A stretch of 64,000 nt of DNA from Ipomoea triloba (GCF_003576645.1 NC_044917.1:6262252-6326251), one strand, 5' to 3'; shown: positions 23,433 to 36,590, numbered from the stretch's first letter. Notes: generated by a model not told the origin, from the letters alone. A program made the numbers and translations.

Positions 23433-23599
23433 CGGAGACGTAGAGGGTGGGAGGTATGGATATAACGGAATGTGAGTAAGCGATCGATAGCGGTGTGATT
23501 TGCAGAATCCTAAATTGATTTTGAGCTTTTTGCAGAGCAGATAGTGATGTGAAATGTGTTGGTCAATCATTTGGAGGGAATTTGCACTACAATTCAGAT

Positions 23600-24631
23600 T
23601 AATCTGAATTTAACTCAAAAATATATTAATAAATTTATCTTTTAAAAAAATTTTGACCTTATAATTATATTAATAGTTCATTAATTAACCACACAAGTTA
23701 TTGGGTTAATACTTTTATTTATCTACTTTACTTTTTCAATTTAAAAAGTATCAAATTTTAAGTCAATAATAAATATCTTTATCTTGTGAAGATTTTACCA
23801 AACTTTATGTTATTGTATTTAAAGATATTTTGAATCTTTGTAATTAAAAGTGACACGTTTTTTAAGTCAAGTACTAAAAATTTAATAGATTAAAGTCAAA
23901 ATTACATAAGAGATTAAAAAGTAAAATAAATTTATTTATTTGTTTTGGTGATTTAAATTTTCACATAATAAAATGATGAGAAATGGAATTTGACCTACAC
24001 TTTTTTTCTAAAGAAAATGAGAAAGTTTGGTTCGAGAAATTGAAAGATGATATAAAGTTTGATAAATCCCATTCAGGACTGTATGAGCTTTACAGCTAAA
24101 TTTTAGGTATGATCTTTTTATTCCTGCTTATGCTCATTTTGATATAGTGTAATAACTTTTACAGGTCAGGGTTATATACAGTAGTTAGATGCTAAAAAAG
24201 GTTTATTTTATATTCTAATTTTTGCAAGCATGTTGTTACTTTAAAAAAAAAAAAAGTGATATGATTATCAAATTCATATATTAAATGTTTTTTTAATAAT
24301 AAGTGTTATAATTTTTTAATGGCATTTAAAAAATTATCCACCTAAAATGGCAAAGTATTTTGTGGACCCGGGTCCACATTATAAGGTGGACCCAAGACCA
24401 AAACGGCATAGATACACAATTTACATACTAAGGGCATGTTTGGTTGGGAGGAAAAACATTTTCAAGCGTTTTTCTCCAAATCATAAAAAATGCTCATTTC
24501 TTGCGTTTTGTTCATGGAATTCACTTTCCATTTGAGAAGAAGTAAGGTCGGACACTGTCCGTTCAAAGGAAGTTGGAACAGAATCGTCATTAGACTCCTA
24601 ACATGATTTAAAAAAAAAAAAAAAAAAAAAA
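23600..24631. other. Intergenic, AT-rich
   Basis: No gene is supported. At 24355-24400 there is a short palindromic GTGGACCCGGGTCCAC followed by GGTGGACCCAAG, resembling the GTGGACC words of the elements near 55920-58400. Confidence 0.5.
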
Positions 24632-25609
24632 NNNNNNNNNNNNNNNNNNNNNNNNNNNNNNNNNNNNNNNNNNNNNNNNNNNNNNNNNNNNNNNNNNNNN
24701 NNNNNNNNNNNNNNNNNNNNNNNNNNNNNNNNNNNNNNNNNNNNNNNNNNNNNNNNNNNNNNNNNNNNNNNNNNNNNNNNNNNNNNNNNNNNNNNNNNNN
24801 NNNNNNNNNNNNNNNNNNNNNNNNNNNNNNNNNNNNNNNNNNNNNNNNNNNNNNNNNNNNNNNNNNNNNNNNNNNNNNNNNNNNNNNNNNNNNNNNNNNN
24901 NNNNNNNNNNNNNNNNNNNNNNNNNNNNNNNNNNNNNNNNNNNNNNNNNNNNNNNNNNNNNNNNNNNNNNNNNNNNNNNNNNNNNNNNNNNNNNNNNNNN
25001 NNNNNNNNNNNNNNNNNNNNNNNNNNNNNNNNNNNNNNNNNNNNNNNNNNNNNNNNNNNNNNNNNNNNNNNNNNNNNNNNNNNNNNNNNNNNNNNNNNNN
25101 NNNNNNNNNNNNNNNNNNNNNNNNNNNNNNNNNNNNNNNNNNNNNNNNNNNNNNNNNNNNNNNNNNNNNNNNNNNNNNNNNNNNNNNNNNNNNNNNNNNN
25201 NNNNNNNNNNNNNNNNNNNNNNNNNNNNNNNNNNNNNNNNNNNNNNNNNNNNNNNNNNNNNNNNNNNNNNNNNNNNNNNNNNNNNNNNNNNNNNNNNNNN
25301 NNNNNNNNNNNNNNNNNNNNNNNNNNNNNNNNNNNNNNNNNNNNNNNNNNNNNNNNNNNNNNNNNNNNNNNNNNNNNNNNNNNNNNNNNNNNNNNNNNNN
25401 NNNNNNNNNNNNNNNNNNNNNNNNNNNNNNNNNNNNNNNNNNNNNNNNNNNNNNNNNNNNNNNNNNNNNNNNNNNNNNNNNNNNNNNNNNNNNNNNNNNN
25501 NNNNNNNNNNNNNNNNNNNNNNNNNNNNNNNNNNNNNNNNNNNNNNNNNNNNNNNNNNNNNNNNNNNNNNNNNNNNNNNNNNNNNNNNNNNNNNNNNNNN
25601 NNNNNNNNN
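24632..25609. other. Assembly gap (978 N)
   Basis: Undetermined bases. Both edges carry the same ATGATTT followed by 22 or 23 A, so the contig ends may overlap and the true gap may be much shorter than drawn. Confidence 0.98.
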
Positions 25610-25907
25610 ATGATTTAAAAAAAAAAAAAAAAAAAAAAACAAGACAAATTACGTATTAATGAGCATGCATTGGATCAGTCGCTCATCAAAATTCATGATG
25701 GACAATAATAATAATTTGATCATTCAACTTACAATCTTCTTTAAATTGGATCTGTTACTCATCAAAATTCATGATGGATAATAATAAATAATTTGATCAT
25801 TCAACTTACAATCTTCTTTCCATATTCTGTGTACAAACTATTTTAATAAAATCATATAAACTACGAGGCTGCTACTAATAAATATAATTGTAAATAAAAG
25901 TTAAGAA

Positions 25908-25985
25908 AGAGATGGATAAGTAGTGAAACATGATTCTCGTACTAGAAAGTCATAAGTTTAATTCTTGTCAATACTTTTTCAGTTG
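25908..25985 (+). mobile_element. SINE-like repeat, family B
   Basis: It shares an ordered set of words with 27066-27150: GTGAAAC, CTCGTAC/CTTGTAC, AAAG.TCAT, GTTT.ATTCTTG and CACTTTTT-like CAATACTTTTTC. The AGTGAAAC and TTTAATTCTTG blocks sit where A and B boxes would be in a tRNA-derived SINE. Confidence 0.45.
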
Positions 25986-27065
25986 TCCTATGGGACTGCG
26001 AATAAATAACCCAACCCCCACCCTCACCCTCCCTCCCTTCGTCTCTAGTCGGAGATGTAATGTATTTTTTTTAGATTAATATTTGATGTACCACCGATGT
26101 ATAGATGCTATACATACACCGGCGGTGAATGAGAAGATACCACATCATTAAAAAACAAAGTCAATATTAATCGCGTCCTTTTTTACAAAATATGACTTGT
26201 ATTTTATTAGGAAACTATTTTATATATAATTAACAAAATATATTTACTTTTTCTAACCATATTTATTACTTAATTATTATATAGGAGTATCTAATCTCCT
26301 AAACATTTTTAATTAGTATATACATTATTAATTGTTCCCAATTAGATACATTATTATATTATTTGTTACCAAACAATTAATATATATTAATCACACATAA
26401 AGCAATCATGATCTTTAATTGTAGATTTATTAATATGATTAAATATTTCACTAAACAAACTCGTCATTTATAGTTATCAATTGATTTTAATTGTAATCAT
26501 TGATTTATTAATAATATAATTAAATATTTTACTGAATAGAATTACCAATCAATTTTAATAATGATCATTGATTTATTCATAATATAAACAAAAATGATTT
26601 ATACATGGTACTATATTTCTGTACAATATAATATAATGATCTGAGACATTAAAAATGATTTATACATGGTACTATATTTCTGTACTATTTTAAGAAAAAT
26701 ACTACGTAGTAATGAAAACCATTAACAACTGTGGTTTTGAGAGTGTAAAATTATAAAGGTTGTTAGATGTAGATGATTCTAGGTTTCTAGCCATGACTGT
26801 TTTAGTGTAAGGTCTGTACCAACTGTCCTTCTCTCCGCAATGAGGAGATATAAAGGAAGAAAAAGTTACCATAAAAGTTGCATGGACCCTTTCTTTCTCT
26901 TTTTTTTTTCTTTTATACGGAGTATATGGTTTAGTCCCAAAATTAATGATAAATTATAGACTATTAGGAAGTTTGGTCATGTCTAGCACTCTCACTCTAG
27001 CGGTCTAGCCACACCATTTCCATTTCTTAATGGAAGTATTTTTTTTTTTTTATAATATAATTCCG

Positions 27066-27150
27066 AAATGAGTGATTGAGTAAGTGAAACAGACTCTTGT
27101 ACCTAAAGATCATGTGTTTCGTTCTTGCAAACACTTTTTCGATCAGCGCT
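27066..27150 (+). mobile_element. SINE-like repeat, family B
   Basis: Second copy of the block at 25908-25985: TGAGTAAGTGAAACAGACTC, TTGTACCTAAAGATCATG, then GTTCTTGCAAACACTTTTTC. No coding capacity. Confidence 0.45.
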
Positions 27151-30100
27151 TTGCAACGCATTTTCTTAATGCAGTTTACCTTTCTTTTGTGGTAATTAAG
27201 CGGGATTTAACTAGTGCATATTATTAGATAATGACGGTGAATTTCTCAATAATATTAGAGTGATTAAAATACATACTCTAATCGCATCAATCATTCCCAC
27301 TAGATCCTTACTTCTCCTATTGAAATTTTTACTATTGGAGTGATGAAAAGTTCTAATACTCCAAACACATTTCATTATATTCCAAATGACTTTCTAAAAG
27401 TGATGGACAAAACACATTGTACCCCAAGTCATCTTAATTAAATGAAGTAAAATGTCCTTAGTCCTTACTAACTCCACATATTCACACTTCTCCATTTCTC
27501 AATATTTAATTTGTTCATTTCCTCTCTCATCTCATTTAATTTCAAGCCAACAAAATTCTCTTTTTGAATATATAAAATGATATGAAAACCCTAATCGAGT
27601 TGATTGGATTATTGGCTTAAACACAAAGTTCTAAATTATAATTTCTAGTAGGAACAATCTATTGACAACCTAGATTGGATTGCTTCCTTGTGATCTTTTT
27701 ACCGGCTAAGATCACAAAACAGACTTTACCCAGAACACACATTCAAATAAGACTGCTATCTTTCTCGTAAATCAAAATAACAATCACCCAATTCCCCTAT
27801 CAAAAAGTACAGTGTAGTGCCAATGGTATACTATATATACTAATAAACCTGAAAATTTTTAATCAACGTAGCATGCATAGTGATGGGCCAACTAATAGAA
27901 AATTCAAAATGTCCAACTAAAGAAAGCAAATTCCATGACCACAAAGAACAAAAGTCGCAACAGCAATGTTAGTGGTGATAGATGAGTCAACAATACACAC
28001 ACTGCTGTACTGCGTGTTCCTAATAATTGTTTAACATATTTTCTTTATGGTCAAACTAAAATAAGTATATATCATAAAATAGGCTGAGCTTACAAAGAAT
28101 TTGACATGGTACAACATCAAATAACATGTCTCACATGTTTGTTGGGAACTATGGGTTCATATTTACAATTAGTCAAGATATTCAATCATTATATCATAGA
28201 TTATAATTCACATTGCAAGATAAATCACTGAAATATATATTCATTTTTAGATTTGATTTTTTTTAAATTATCTATCTAATAAATTTCTTCTATTTAAAAA
28301 AAAAAAAAAAAAAAGTTCTTCTATGAAGGAGAGGTATCCGGTATCCCCTGGCCCTCACATGGTCGATTCCCTCTGGGAGCATATGCCTAGATGGCTAGAT
28401 GCTAGGGATTTTTTGATCTTCCATTTTAACGGTGTATTTTCTTGTAGTCTCTAAGCAAGGTAGAATATAATGAATAATCACTTTTATTTAAGAGAATAAT
28501 TACATACAAGGAAAAGTTGTGTTAGTTCAAAATATAGCTTAAAAATAACCAGTGAAACAATTATTAATATAAAAATATGTTACGATGTCAATAGTACCGA
28601 ACATATAATTAAAAAATAATACGGAGTAATACTTAATTGTATTGAGTATTATTAACATAAGGTTGACAGTACCCGGTCAATACAACCTAAGTATGATATA
28701 TATATATATGATTATATCAACTACTATTTGGTATATTATTGAAAATCTCATTAATAATAATATAATAATAATATTAATAATAATAATATGACATTCAAGT
28801 CAAGATTTTAATTCTATCATAAAAGCAAGCTCATGAATGGAAGTTTAGTCCCAACTTAAGTATCACCCCATAATTTCTCGTGGAGCAAATGTGGGTTGTA
28901 TTATTGCCCACCTGACAACGGACACTCCAAACTCATCTTTCTCTTTGGACGACTTTACTCCAAACCTTATCAAACACTAAGTAACCTTTCCTAGATTGTC
29001 CCTTCCGGTTACCCCTTTGCTAGGTTGGCACTGGAAGAGCCAACTGCTTCACTCTAGATAACTTTCACTCCTGACTCTTTTCGATTTCCTTTGAAACTTA
29101 TCAAGCACCAGATCACTTTTTTCTAGGGCAGTTCTTTCCTATCACGCACCGGCATCTTAACATATTATTATTATTATGGGGTATTTATTCTTAGGTTAAA
29201 ATTTGGTACGTTGGGGGTCACATGAGCAAGCATAATGCAAAACACTTTTATTTTTGGTTGTAGTGCTCTTGTCTCAATGTTGCTGCTGCAGTATCAAATA
29301 GGGGTAAATATTTTTATAAAGTAAGATTTCTGAAAGCCAAAGGCGTTGTCTTTTCAGCTTTATTCATCGGTCATCACCACCAACTTGCATGCCTTTAAAA
29401 AAAATTTTAAGATTCTGATTCGATTCAAACAATTGAAAATCTTCAGAAATTCTTGTCCATGCAAATAAAGCGTCCCCAGATTTTTTTGGTGCTCCACTTT
29501 CTAGCCCTTACGTACACATAAATCTTTAAGGCCCATAATTGCAGGCGGCCAGGCAAGGGCATGTGTTTTTGTGATTCACCCAAAATACATCATTTTAAAT
29601 TACCACTAACAATTACTTCTATTTTATTCCTTTGAATATATAGTTTCAGACTGGATTCATAGTATTTATTTATTTATTGGAAGCATTTGTTCTTCGGCTT
29701 TGAAATTGATGCCTTTAATCGCTCAAATATAATAGTACGATAACAAATACGAAGTATATAAATATTATTATGTTTGATAGATAAAAAGCGATTTGATTTT
29801 TTTTTTATAATATGTTGGTCAGAGGTTTAGACTTTAAAGTACCAAATCTAACATCCTACCACGCTACCATCTGTACGCATTCGAGGTTTCGAGATGTGGC
29901 ATCGACCTACATAAGTATAAAGAAATATATATATATTTGTTGACTGTTATATAAGTATATATATGAAAATATGGTTGCACTGCTACACAAATATAAGAAA
30001 ATATAGTTGTGTCTCAGTTAGGTATAATGGTAAGCGCAAGTTATGAATTTTGTGTAGTTATCTTTGTGCTCGAAGCTAATAGATGCTCAAAATCATTAAG

Positions 30101-30689
30101 TAAAAAGTCAAAGTCTAACATCATGCTGTCGATAAACGTTTAATCCTGACATAATGTGTGATCAAATATACTCAATTAAAGGTCCTTAGTATATTTCAAG
30201 AGTCAAAAGTAGAATTAACTTTAGGAAATAATTAACAGATCTTGTTGGTTCGCTCGATCTAGGGAAGTCCTGAATAAATTGGAAGAGAAACCGACAGCCC
30301 TTCTCTTTGAAAGTGTATAGCCCACATTCTAGACTGCAGAATTTCTCTCCATGAGAAATGGTTTATAATTTGTCTCCCTTAACTTTTGAACGTGTCGAAT
30401 TTTACTTTTAAAACTGAGATTTACCTTTTCTACTTTTCTATACCAACCCTTACCTTTCTAAATGCACTCTATAATAGTTAGACCACTTAGACGCGACTAC
30501 TTAGTCAGTTTAAGCCCACGCGGGCCACGCCGGCCCTAGTACAAGGCCACTCTCGATCCTCCATGAGTCCATGACTAGTCCAAAATATCTTCAACATCGT
30601 CCTATTTTTACTAGACAAATATTCATATTTAGTATACTGAATGTTCATTTTTAGGTAGTATTATCAAATAATGAATATTTAATACACAA

Positions 30690-30835
30690 AAAAATAAAAT
30701 TGTACACTCTCATGTGGAAGGGAGTGGGTTCGAACCTCAGTGGAGGCATCTGTTGACTCTTTGTGCTTCAGTAGGTTGAGAAAGTAGCTATGAACAGATA
30801 CTACATTGTAACAGAGTCAGTAGAACTCAAAAAAA
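30690..30835 (+). mobile_element. tRNA-related SINE, family A copy
   Basis: Contains a near-perfect B box in GGGTTCGAACCTCAGTGG, then TTGACTCTTTGTGCTTCAG, GTTGAGAAAGTA, AACAGATACT and CAGAGTCAGTAGAA followed by A-rich sequence. This is the best copy of the 3' half; the A-box end is shortened. Confidence 0.65.
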
Positions 30836-33478
30836 TTAAAAATTGTAATATATTACAAATAAACCTTCAATATATTAAAAATTAGTTCATCTTACAAAGT
30901 GAACTACTATCAGATTGTAAACATGGGACAAAGAAAAAGAAATCAATTAGAAAATAAGATTAATATAGAGCTTGACTCTAAAGTACTCCTTCCCACCATT
31001 CTATGTTTGTAGTTCGATTAACGACGATTAACTGAAATTATTTATAATTCAATTTTTTATAATAAGACATTTAGTATTAGTATATAAAATTTATATATTT
31101 AGAAATTAAATTAAAAATATTATTACACACAAAAAAAATTAAAAATATTAAAAAAACATTAAAAAGTTATAATTAATTTGACCAATATGAGAGGTAAAAT
31201 CGGACAGACTAATAAGAATGGAAAAATCTCCAATCCGAGGGGCAAACAGGAAAATACGGAAAGATTAACGTGAAACACGGGAAAAACAAGATTAAGCATA
31301 GGACTGATGCAGAAGATACGGAGTAGATTAAAAGGGGCAGTCACGTGTGTGAAAAGGATTTGCATATCCTAAACATTGTGGCCCAGAGACAATATGCATA
31401 ACCGACACAATGAGGATTTCGTAGCAGAATTTTTATTTTTCATGCATGCCATGCAGTTATGTCCACGACAATTTTGTTCCCCAGAATAGTACAAGTGCTC
31501 GATGCCAAAGTTGATTTTGACACCCAACTTGTACCAATTTACCCAAGCCTTACATTTTTATTCTTCCTTTTATTTAATCTCAATTTACTCTATTTCTCAA
31601 CCCTGGAATCATAGTTATGAGAACCACCCCCACCCCCAAAAATAAAAGAATTTTAATTTAAAAAAAAAAAAAAAAACTATGCCAAAACTGTGCTTCAGTA
31701 TCGCCTGAACAAGAAGTTTAATCACCACTATTAATAATAACCCCCCACTCCTAGTGTGATGCAAGAAAGAGTCATACTTCATGGACAAACTCTGTACCGT
31801 CTAATGTAACGCATTTTGGTTAGTTAAGTATCTAACTAAAGACTCTTAAATTTGATAACGAGTTAATCATGTGTCACATCAGGTAAGACTTTTACCGTCA
31901 AAAGTAACACTATAAGTTGGTGAAGGAGAATAAGTATGACTTGTCCATCCCACAATCATTCAGTTTTGTGAATGTCCTCCCTCCACCTGAGGCCTACTTG
32001 GTCCTTTTGCCATAATATTCTTCACTTCACTGACTCTGGTCCAGCAGGTAGGTGAGGGAGACATACAACAGCAAAAGCCTATTGGGTGGGTGGTGTGTGC
32101 AATACAATTCACGGGTCCCTTCAGAGACACTGGATAAAATTGCAGACAAACTAACGATAATGCCAAGGCCATTGTAATCATATCTATTACTGAATATGAA
32201 TATAGGATAACGAGATCTCGGCTAATAATAATAATCTTCAATACACTACAGCTTTACAAAGATTTTCAAGGGAAAATGTAAGGTTGGCATAAAAAGTGAC
32301 ACCTCTAGACCAAATTTCATTTGCAATCCTCACAATGTTATTCAACATGTCACCACCATATTAAGCACATAGAATAAAAGCATCAGGTGCATGAGTGGAT
32401 TTATAAATAGAAGAGAATATAGGCGAAGAACAAATGATATCTTGTGATGCAAATTGTCAAGTGACATTATGTTTGCCATCATCGAGCATAAAGACATACT
32501 AGGAAATTCTGTGACTAGATTAGCATTCATACCAAATATTCCTAGAGCCACGGTCTCTAAATGATATGATTAGCTCTCCATAGATGCCAACCACTTTCTT
32601 TTTCACCGCTCTGAAGGACAAATGACATGACTTTGGTTTTGATTATATTTGGCAAAATTAGAAAACCTTGATAAAAATCAACAGGAACTTCCATTGGGTA
32701 AAACTGAATCTAGCTAGGTGCAACAACTGTCGACAAATCCTCACCCCCGCCCCCACCCCCCACCCAAAAAAAAAATCAAAAAAGGAATGAAAAGAAAAAG
32801 GTAGGGTTACTTTTCCTCTGGAGTTCAGTCAAATTAGTTTCACCTCATTTCCACTTTTTTCAAGATCATATCAAAGTGTACCTAAAATCAAATTTGAGAG
32901 TGCAAGACATGATATCACATAAACTAATTAACTTGTACTATCAGGAACTGTATGCATTTGGCCACAGGGCCATGTTATCATTCTGTAGTAAGCTAACATG
33001 GCAAAGGGTATGAAATGATAATGGCAGATAACAAGGAAAACTATACCCTAAATTGGCACAAATAAACCTAATAAAGTAAAAGCAGCTATTAATCTCTAGA
33101 GTTAACAATTATGGAGTATATGTTTATTAGAAATCCATCTAATCATTCCACACTGTGACTGAGCAACAAGTTTAGAAATAATGAGAAATGCATGTACCAA
33201 TCACCTGATCCAGCAACCATTCGTTTAACCTTGCACAGAGACAAGACAGAAGTTAGAGGATATTGCAAATATTCTCAGGGATAAGCTTTACAAACTAGTA
33301 AATCAGAAATGTTAAGGTTGTGAAATATACCATTCATATGTTAATTAGGCTCAATCATAAGTGGTATTGCATGGTTGAGGGATGAGCTGGACTCTGATAA
33401 ATAAATGAAATAATAAAAAAATACACATCAATGAAGTGTCTAGAAAGCATAAATGCACTGAGCACATAGGAATGCTTC

Positions 33479-35467
33479 TCAAGTACCTTCGGATTCTAAC
33501 CGTAACCAGTCTTGACCACATATTAAAGCTTCCCGAGTATTTGGGTGGAGTGAACTCTTACTCTGGTCAAGAACTCGGACTTGATTGCTGAATGCTAATT
33601 CCGGCCCAATAGTGGATGCAGGAATTCCTAATATGTCACGTGCCATCAAAGATAATATTGGATACCTAGGAGTGTGAACCTTCCACCAGTTCAATATGTT
33701 GAAATCATAATTGCGTGGAAACACAGGTTCTTCTAAATACTTGACTAAATCTGATGCCACGCTCTGAGTTTGTGAAGTTTCATTTAGAAACTTGTCAAAG
33801 CCCCTGAGTCGATCCCTAGTTCCAGTACAAGTACTGGGTGAGTTTCCCTGGCCAAGAGGTTCTTGATCAAGTGAAGTTGAATCTGTAGCATATTCATTAA
33901 AAAGTTCCCTTATAGCATTGGATACATTTTTTATGTGATTTGAAGCATCACTCCCATAAATCTGGGGATAATAATACTCTACCAACTTCATCTTGAATCT
34001 GGGATCCAAGATAGCTGCTATTGCTAAAGACAAACTACACTTACTCCAATACAGGTCAAATTTGGCTTTCATCTTCCTTGCAATATCGCCAAGAAAATCA
34101 TCAGTACTTCTGCACCACTCTGTTAATTGGATGTGAATATCGCATATCTCTGGGAAATATATGTTTGGAGTTAAGTACTTGTTTCCCGCAAAAACATTAG
34201 TAACTTCAACGAAAAGCTTTACATAACCAGTAACAGAACTTGCCCATTCCCACTCTTTTTCTGATAGGCTTATTTTGTAGTCAGAATCATTCTCCTGCAA
34301 GAGAGAAAAGGCACCCCGATATTCTAATGCAGCTTCAAGCATCATATATGTGGAATGCCATTGCATTGGACAGTCAAGAACTAGATGCCTTTCACTGTTA
34401 ATACCAACTTCCTGAGCAATCTCATTGAATTTTCCAAGAGTTTCTTGTGAACTTTTCACATGTCTTATACTTTCTCGGATCTTGAGGGTCACACCACGAA
34501 GTGCTTCCATGACATCTAGCACTATAGATTTCAAGACATTTGATGCACAACGCACATCAAACAACTCACCATTCTTTAAAAGAGGCTTGTTTTGTGATAG
34601 CCAGTCTTTGATCCTAAAGATCATATCATCATAACCTGAAAAATCATCAAAAGTCATTGAAAACAGCTTCCGGTCAATAGCCCAGTCAGTCAAACATTTA
34701 ATAACAACTTCAGAAAGTAGGTCATCTGCATTAACAACATCTAGTGTAATAAAATTCAGTATCTTCTTCTGTAACTTCCAATCCTCATCGATGTAGTGAG
34801 CAGTCAGACACAGATATCTTGTGTTGTCAGTTGAAGCCCAAATTTCAGCAGCAAGACTGATTCTTCCATGCAAATTGTGTATTGTTTCATAGATTTTCTG
34901 TTTCTCTTTTGCATAGATAGTCATACAGTCAAGTTCAATGGCACTATTAGTCACAAACTCAAAAAATGGTTGCAAATTCTTCACAAAGATTTTGAATCCA
35001 ACATGGTCTACCATGGCCATTGGATAGCCGTGTAACATAATCATACGTGCAAGATCAAGTCTACTCCTCTCTTGTTCAAATTTAACACACCCAATGTTGA
35101 CAGGGACAGGGAGACTGCTTTCTTCCTTCTTTGGGTCATGATCAAATTTGAAATTAAGAGGCCGGACTATTTCTTCTTTTCTTTGCCCTTCTTCATAGGC
35201 AACATTTGTGACACAAAGAGTACTATCCTTTCTCTTTCTTTTTGCAGCAATTATTTGAGAAACATCAACATCGGATCTCTTTAGACACCTTAACAGATGA
35301 TTTCTCAAATGAGTGGTCCCACTGTTACTTGATCCACTAAGTTTCTTTTTGCAATGCACACAAACAGCATAACAAATTTCTCCCTTTCTAACCCTTTCAA
35401 AGTGATTCCAGACAACAGATGTCAATCTCTTGGATCTCTTAGCAGGAGTCTCACTAGAAATTTCCAT
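33479..35467 (-). CDS. BED-type zinc finger, hAT-transposase-derived protein (RICESLEEPER/DAYSLEEPER-like)
   Basis: A 662-aa uninterrupted frame in one coding exon. An N-terminal BED finger has W20, then C36-x2-C39-x13-H53-x3-H57, followed by a basic KRKRKD (possible nuclear signal). The middle is the hAT transposase core and the C-terminus has the hAT dimerisation block (WWKVHTPRYPILSLMARDIL, GPELAFS). Where active hAT enzymes have an acidic D before WxS, this protein reads AEIWAS (E208), and the usual DNA(S)xN block reads as DDFSGYDDM. The catalytic set is therefore probably incomplete, as in domesticated relatives that act as DNA-binding regulators. I see no terminal inverted repeats around the gene. 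A leader exon near 36296-36400 splices (GTAAGT donor) to an acceptor CTGCAG just before 35492. The function in this plant is unknown. Confidence 0.88.
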   Translation of the reverse strand: MEISSETPAKRSKRLTSVVWNHFERVRKGEICYAVCVHCKKKLSGSSNSGTTHLRNHLLRCLKRSDVDVSQIIAAKRKRKDSTLCVTNVAYEEGQRKEEIVRPLNFKFDHDPKKEESSLPVPVNIGCVKFEQERSRLDLARMIMLHGYPMAMVDHVGFKIFVKNLQPFFEFVTNSAIELDCMTIYAKEKQKIYETIHNLHGRISLAAEIWASTDNTRYLCLTAHYIDEDWKLQKKILNFITLDVVNADDLLSEVVIKCLTDWAIDRKLFSMTFDDFSGYDDMIFRIKDWLSQNKPLLKNGELFDVRCASNVLKSIVLDVMEALRGVTLKIRESIRHVKSSQETLGKFNEIAQEVGINSERHLVLDCPMQWHSTYMMLEAALEYRGAFSLLQENDSDYKISLSEKEWEWASSVTGYVKLFVEVTNVFAGNKYLTPNIYFPEICDIHIQLTEWCRSTDDFLGDIARKMKAKFDLYWSKCSLSLAIAAILDPRFKMKLVEYYYPQIYGSDASNHIKNVSNAIRELFNEYATDSTSLDQEPLGQGNSPSTCTGTRDRLRGFDKFLNETSQTQSVASDLVKYLEEPVFPRNYDFNILNWWKVHTPRYPILSLMARDILGIPASTIGPELAFSNQVRVLDQSKSSLHPNTREALICGQDWLRLESEGT

Positions 35468-36589
35468 TGCATGGATATAATGCCATCCAATCCTGCAGTT
35501 AAATGTGTTTCACAATGAAGTGTTAAAAAATCACTCTCTAACCAATGCATCAATCAGTAAGTCAAAATGAATACATAAGAGATTAGAAAAGGTTGGCAAT
35601 CTGTCAAAACAATTCACGCATTCTTACTGTTATCCTTATACTTCAAAGTTCAGAGCGCATTACACGACACAACTTTCTGTGGATATGTATATATGTGTGC
35701 ATGTACATAAGTACATTACTGCATATCCAAGTTCAAGTATATGCTTCACGCCTTCACATGACTATTTCTTGTCAAATTAAATACATGAAGTCCCAGTTTT
35801 CCAAGCTCTACATATTATAGAAGTAAACACTAAACACTACAAGTGTCATTTAATAAATTACCAAAAGTGATTTTAGATATTAACAACATTCATACAAAGA
35901 AAAATTTGGACCATACCTCGGGTTAGGACAACTTCAACCCTCATTTCCATCCTTAAACACTCCCATGGCACTACATACTATGCGCACAGATACATGCATA
36001 CATATACAATTTACAGAACAGCTAAAAGCTTTAACATAAAAGTTCAAATTTGAGAACCAGATAATTCAATTTTCCACTGAATAAGAAGAAGAACTACGGA
36101 GCACAGATTAAAATCCGCATAACAACAAGCCAAGCAAATTTAATACGTCAATTCACCATTTCAGTAACCATAGCAAAGGACATAAATCAAGCTAAATTAA
36201 GGTGAAGATTGAATATTTTCGGTACTGACCTTAGAGAAATTGAGAGAAACGAAGCTGGAACTGAACCTTGTGTCGGAGCTCCAGTTGATACTTACAGAGA
36301 TCCGATGAGACGACCCGAAAGAATAAGGGTTCGGAGTTTGGATATAGAATGGAGGAAAAATATGAATCGGATATATGAGATGACCCGGTGACGATTGGTT
36401 GTTAGATAGCAGAGTTTTTTCCACTTTTGGTCCTATGACTTTAGTGTTTCCCTCAATTTAGGTACACGACTTTCATTTTGTCACTTTTAGTCCTTGACTT
36501 TAATTTTTTTGCCACTTTTAGTCCTTGACTTTGATTTTTTTTCTACTTTTAGTCCTTTCGGTCACCAAAGCGACAACTTTTAATCGAAA
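34833..36589. repeat. First copy of a 1.76-kb duplicated segment
   Basis: Matches 36591-38347 at an offset of 1758, essentially base for base, with only a few differences in the last ~40 bp. It covers the 5' third of the BED gene, its leader intron and exon, and the start of the Mutator-like element. A single N at 36590 separates the copies, which points to unmerged contig ends. Confidence 0.95.
36296..36400 (-). other. 5'-UTR exon of the BED/hAT-derived gene
   Basis: On the minus strand a leader ends at CGGATCTCT|GTAAGTATC (36296/36295). The matching acceptor, TTTAACTGCAG, precedes position 35492, giving a short second leader part before the ATG at 35467. The 5' limit is inferred. The Mutator-like element begins at 36412, right at or just upstream of the transcription start. 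Confidence 0.55.
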
Positions 36590-36590
36590 N
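36590..36590. other. Single N at a contig join
   Basis: One undetermined base between the two copies of the 1.76-kb segment. Confidence 0.95.

Larger units (their letters stand above)
25640..33478. other. Long gene-poor, AT-rich region
   Basis: No gene is supported on either strand. It contains two family B SINE-like copies (25908-25985, 27066-27150), a family A SINE (30690-30835), an imperfect direct duplication (25682-25740 and 25748-25810, sharing ATTCATGATGGA and CATTCAACTTACAATCTTCT), another direct repeat at 26585-26690 (ATGATTTATACATGGTACTA) and AAT runs near 28750-28790. More GC-balanced blocks at 28880-29160, 30260-30570 and 31960-32560 could be decayed transposon or gene remains, but I could not identify a protein. 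Confidence 0.5.

Noticed and set aside
24608..25642. 344-codon frame through the gap
   Set aside because: It is translated N plus poly-A tracts.
31960..32551. Possible exons on the minus strand (93- and 69-codon frames)
   Set aside because: No recognisable domain, no consistent splice joining, and composition close to the background.
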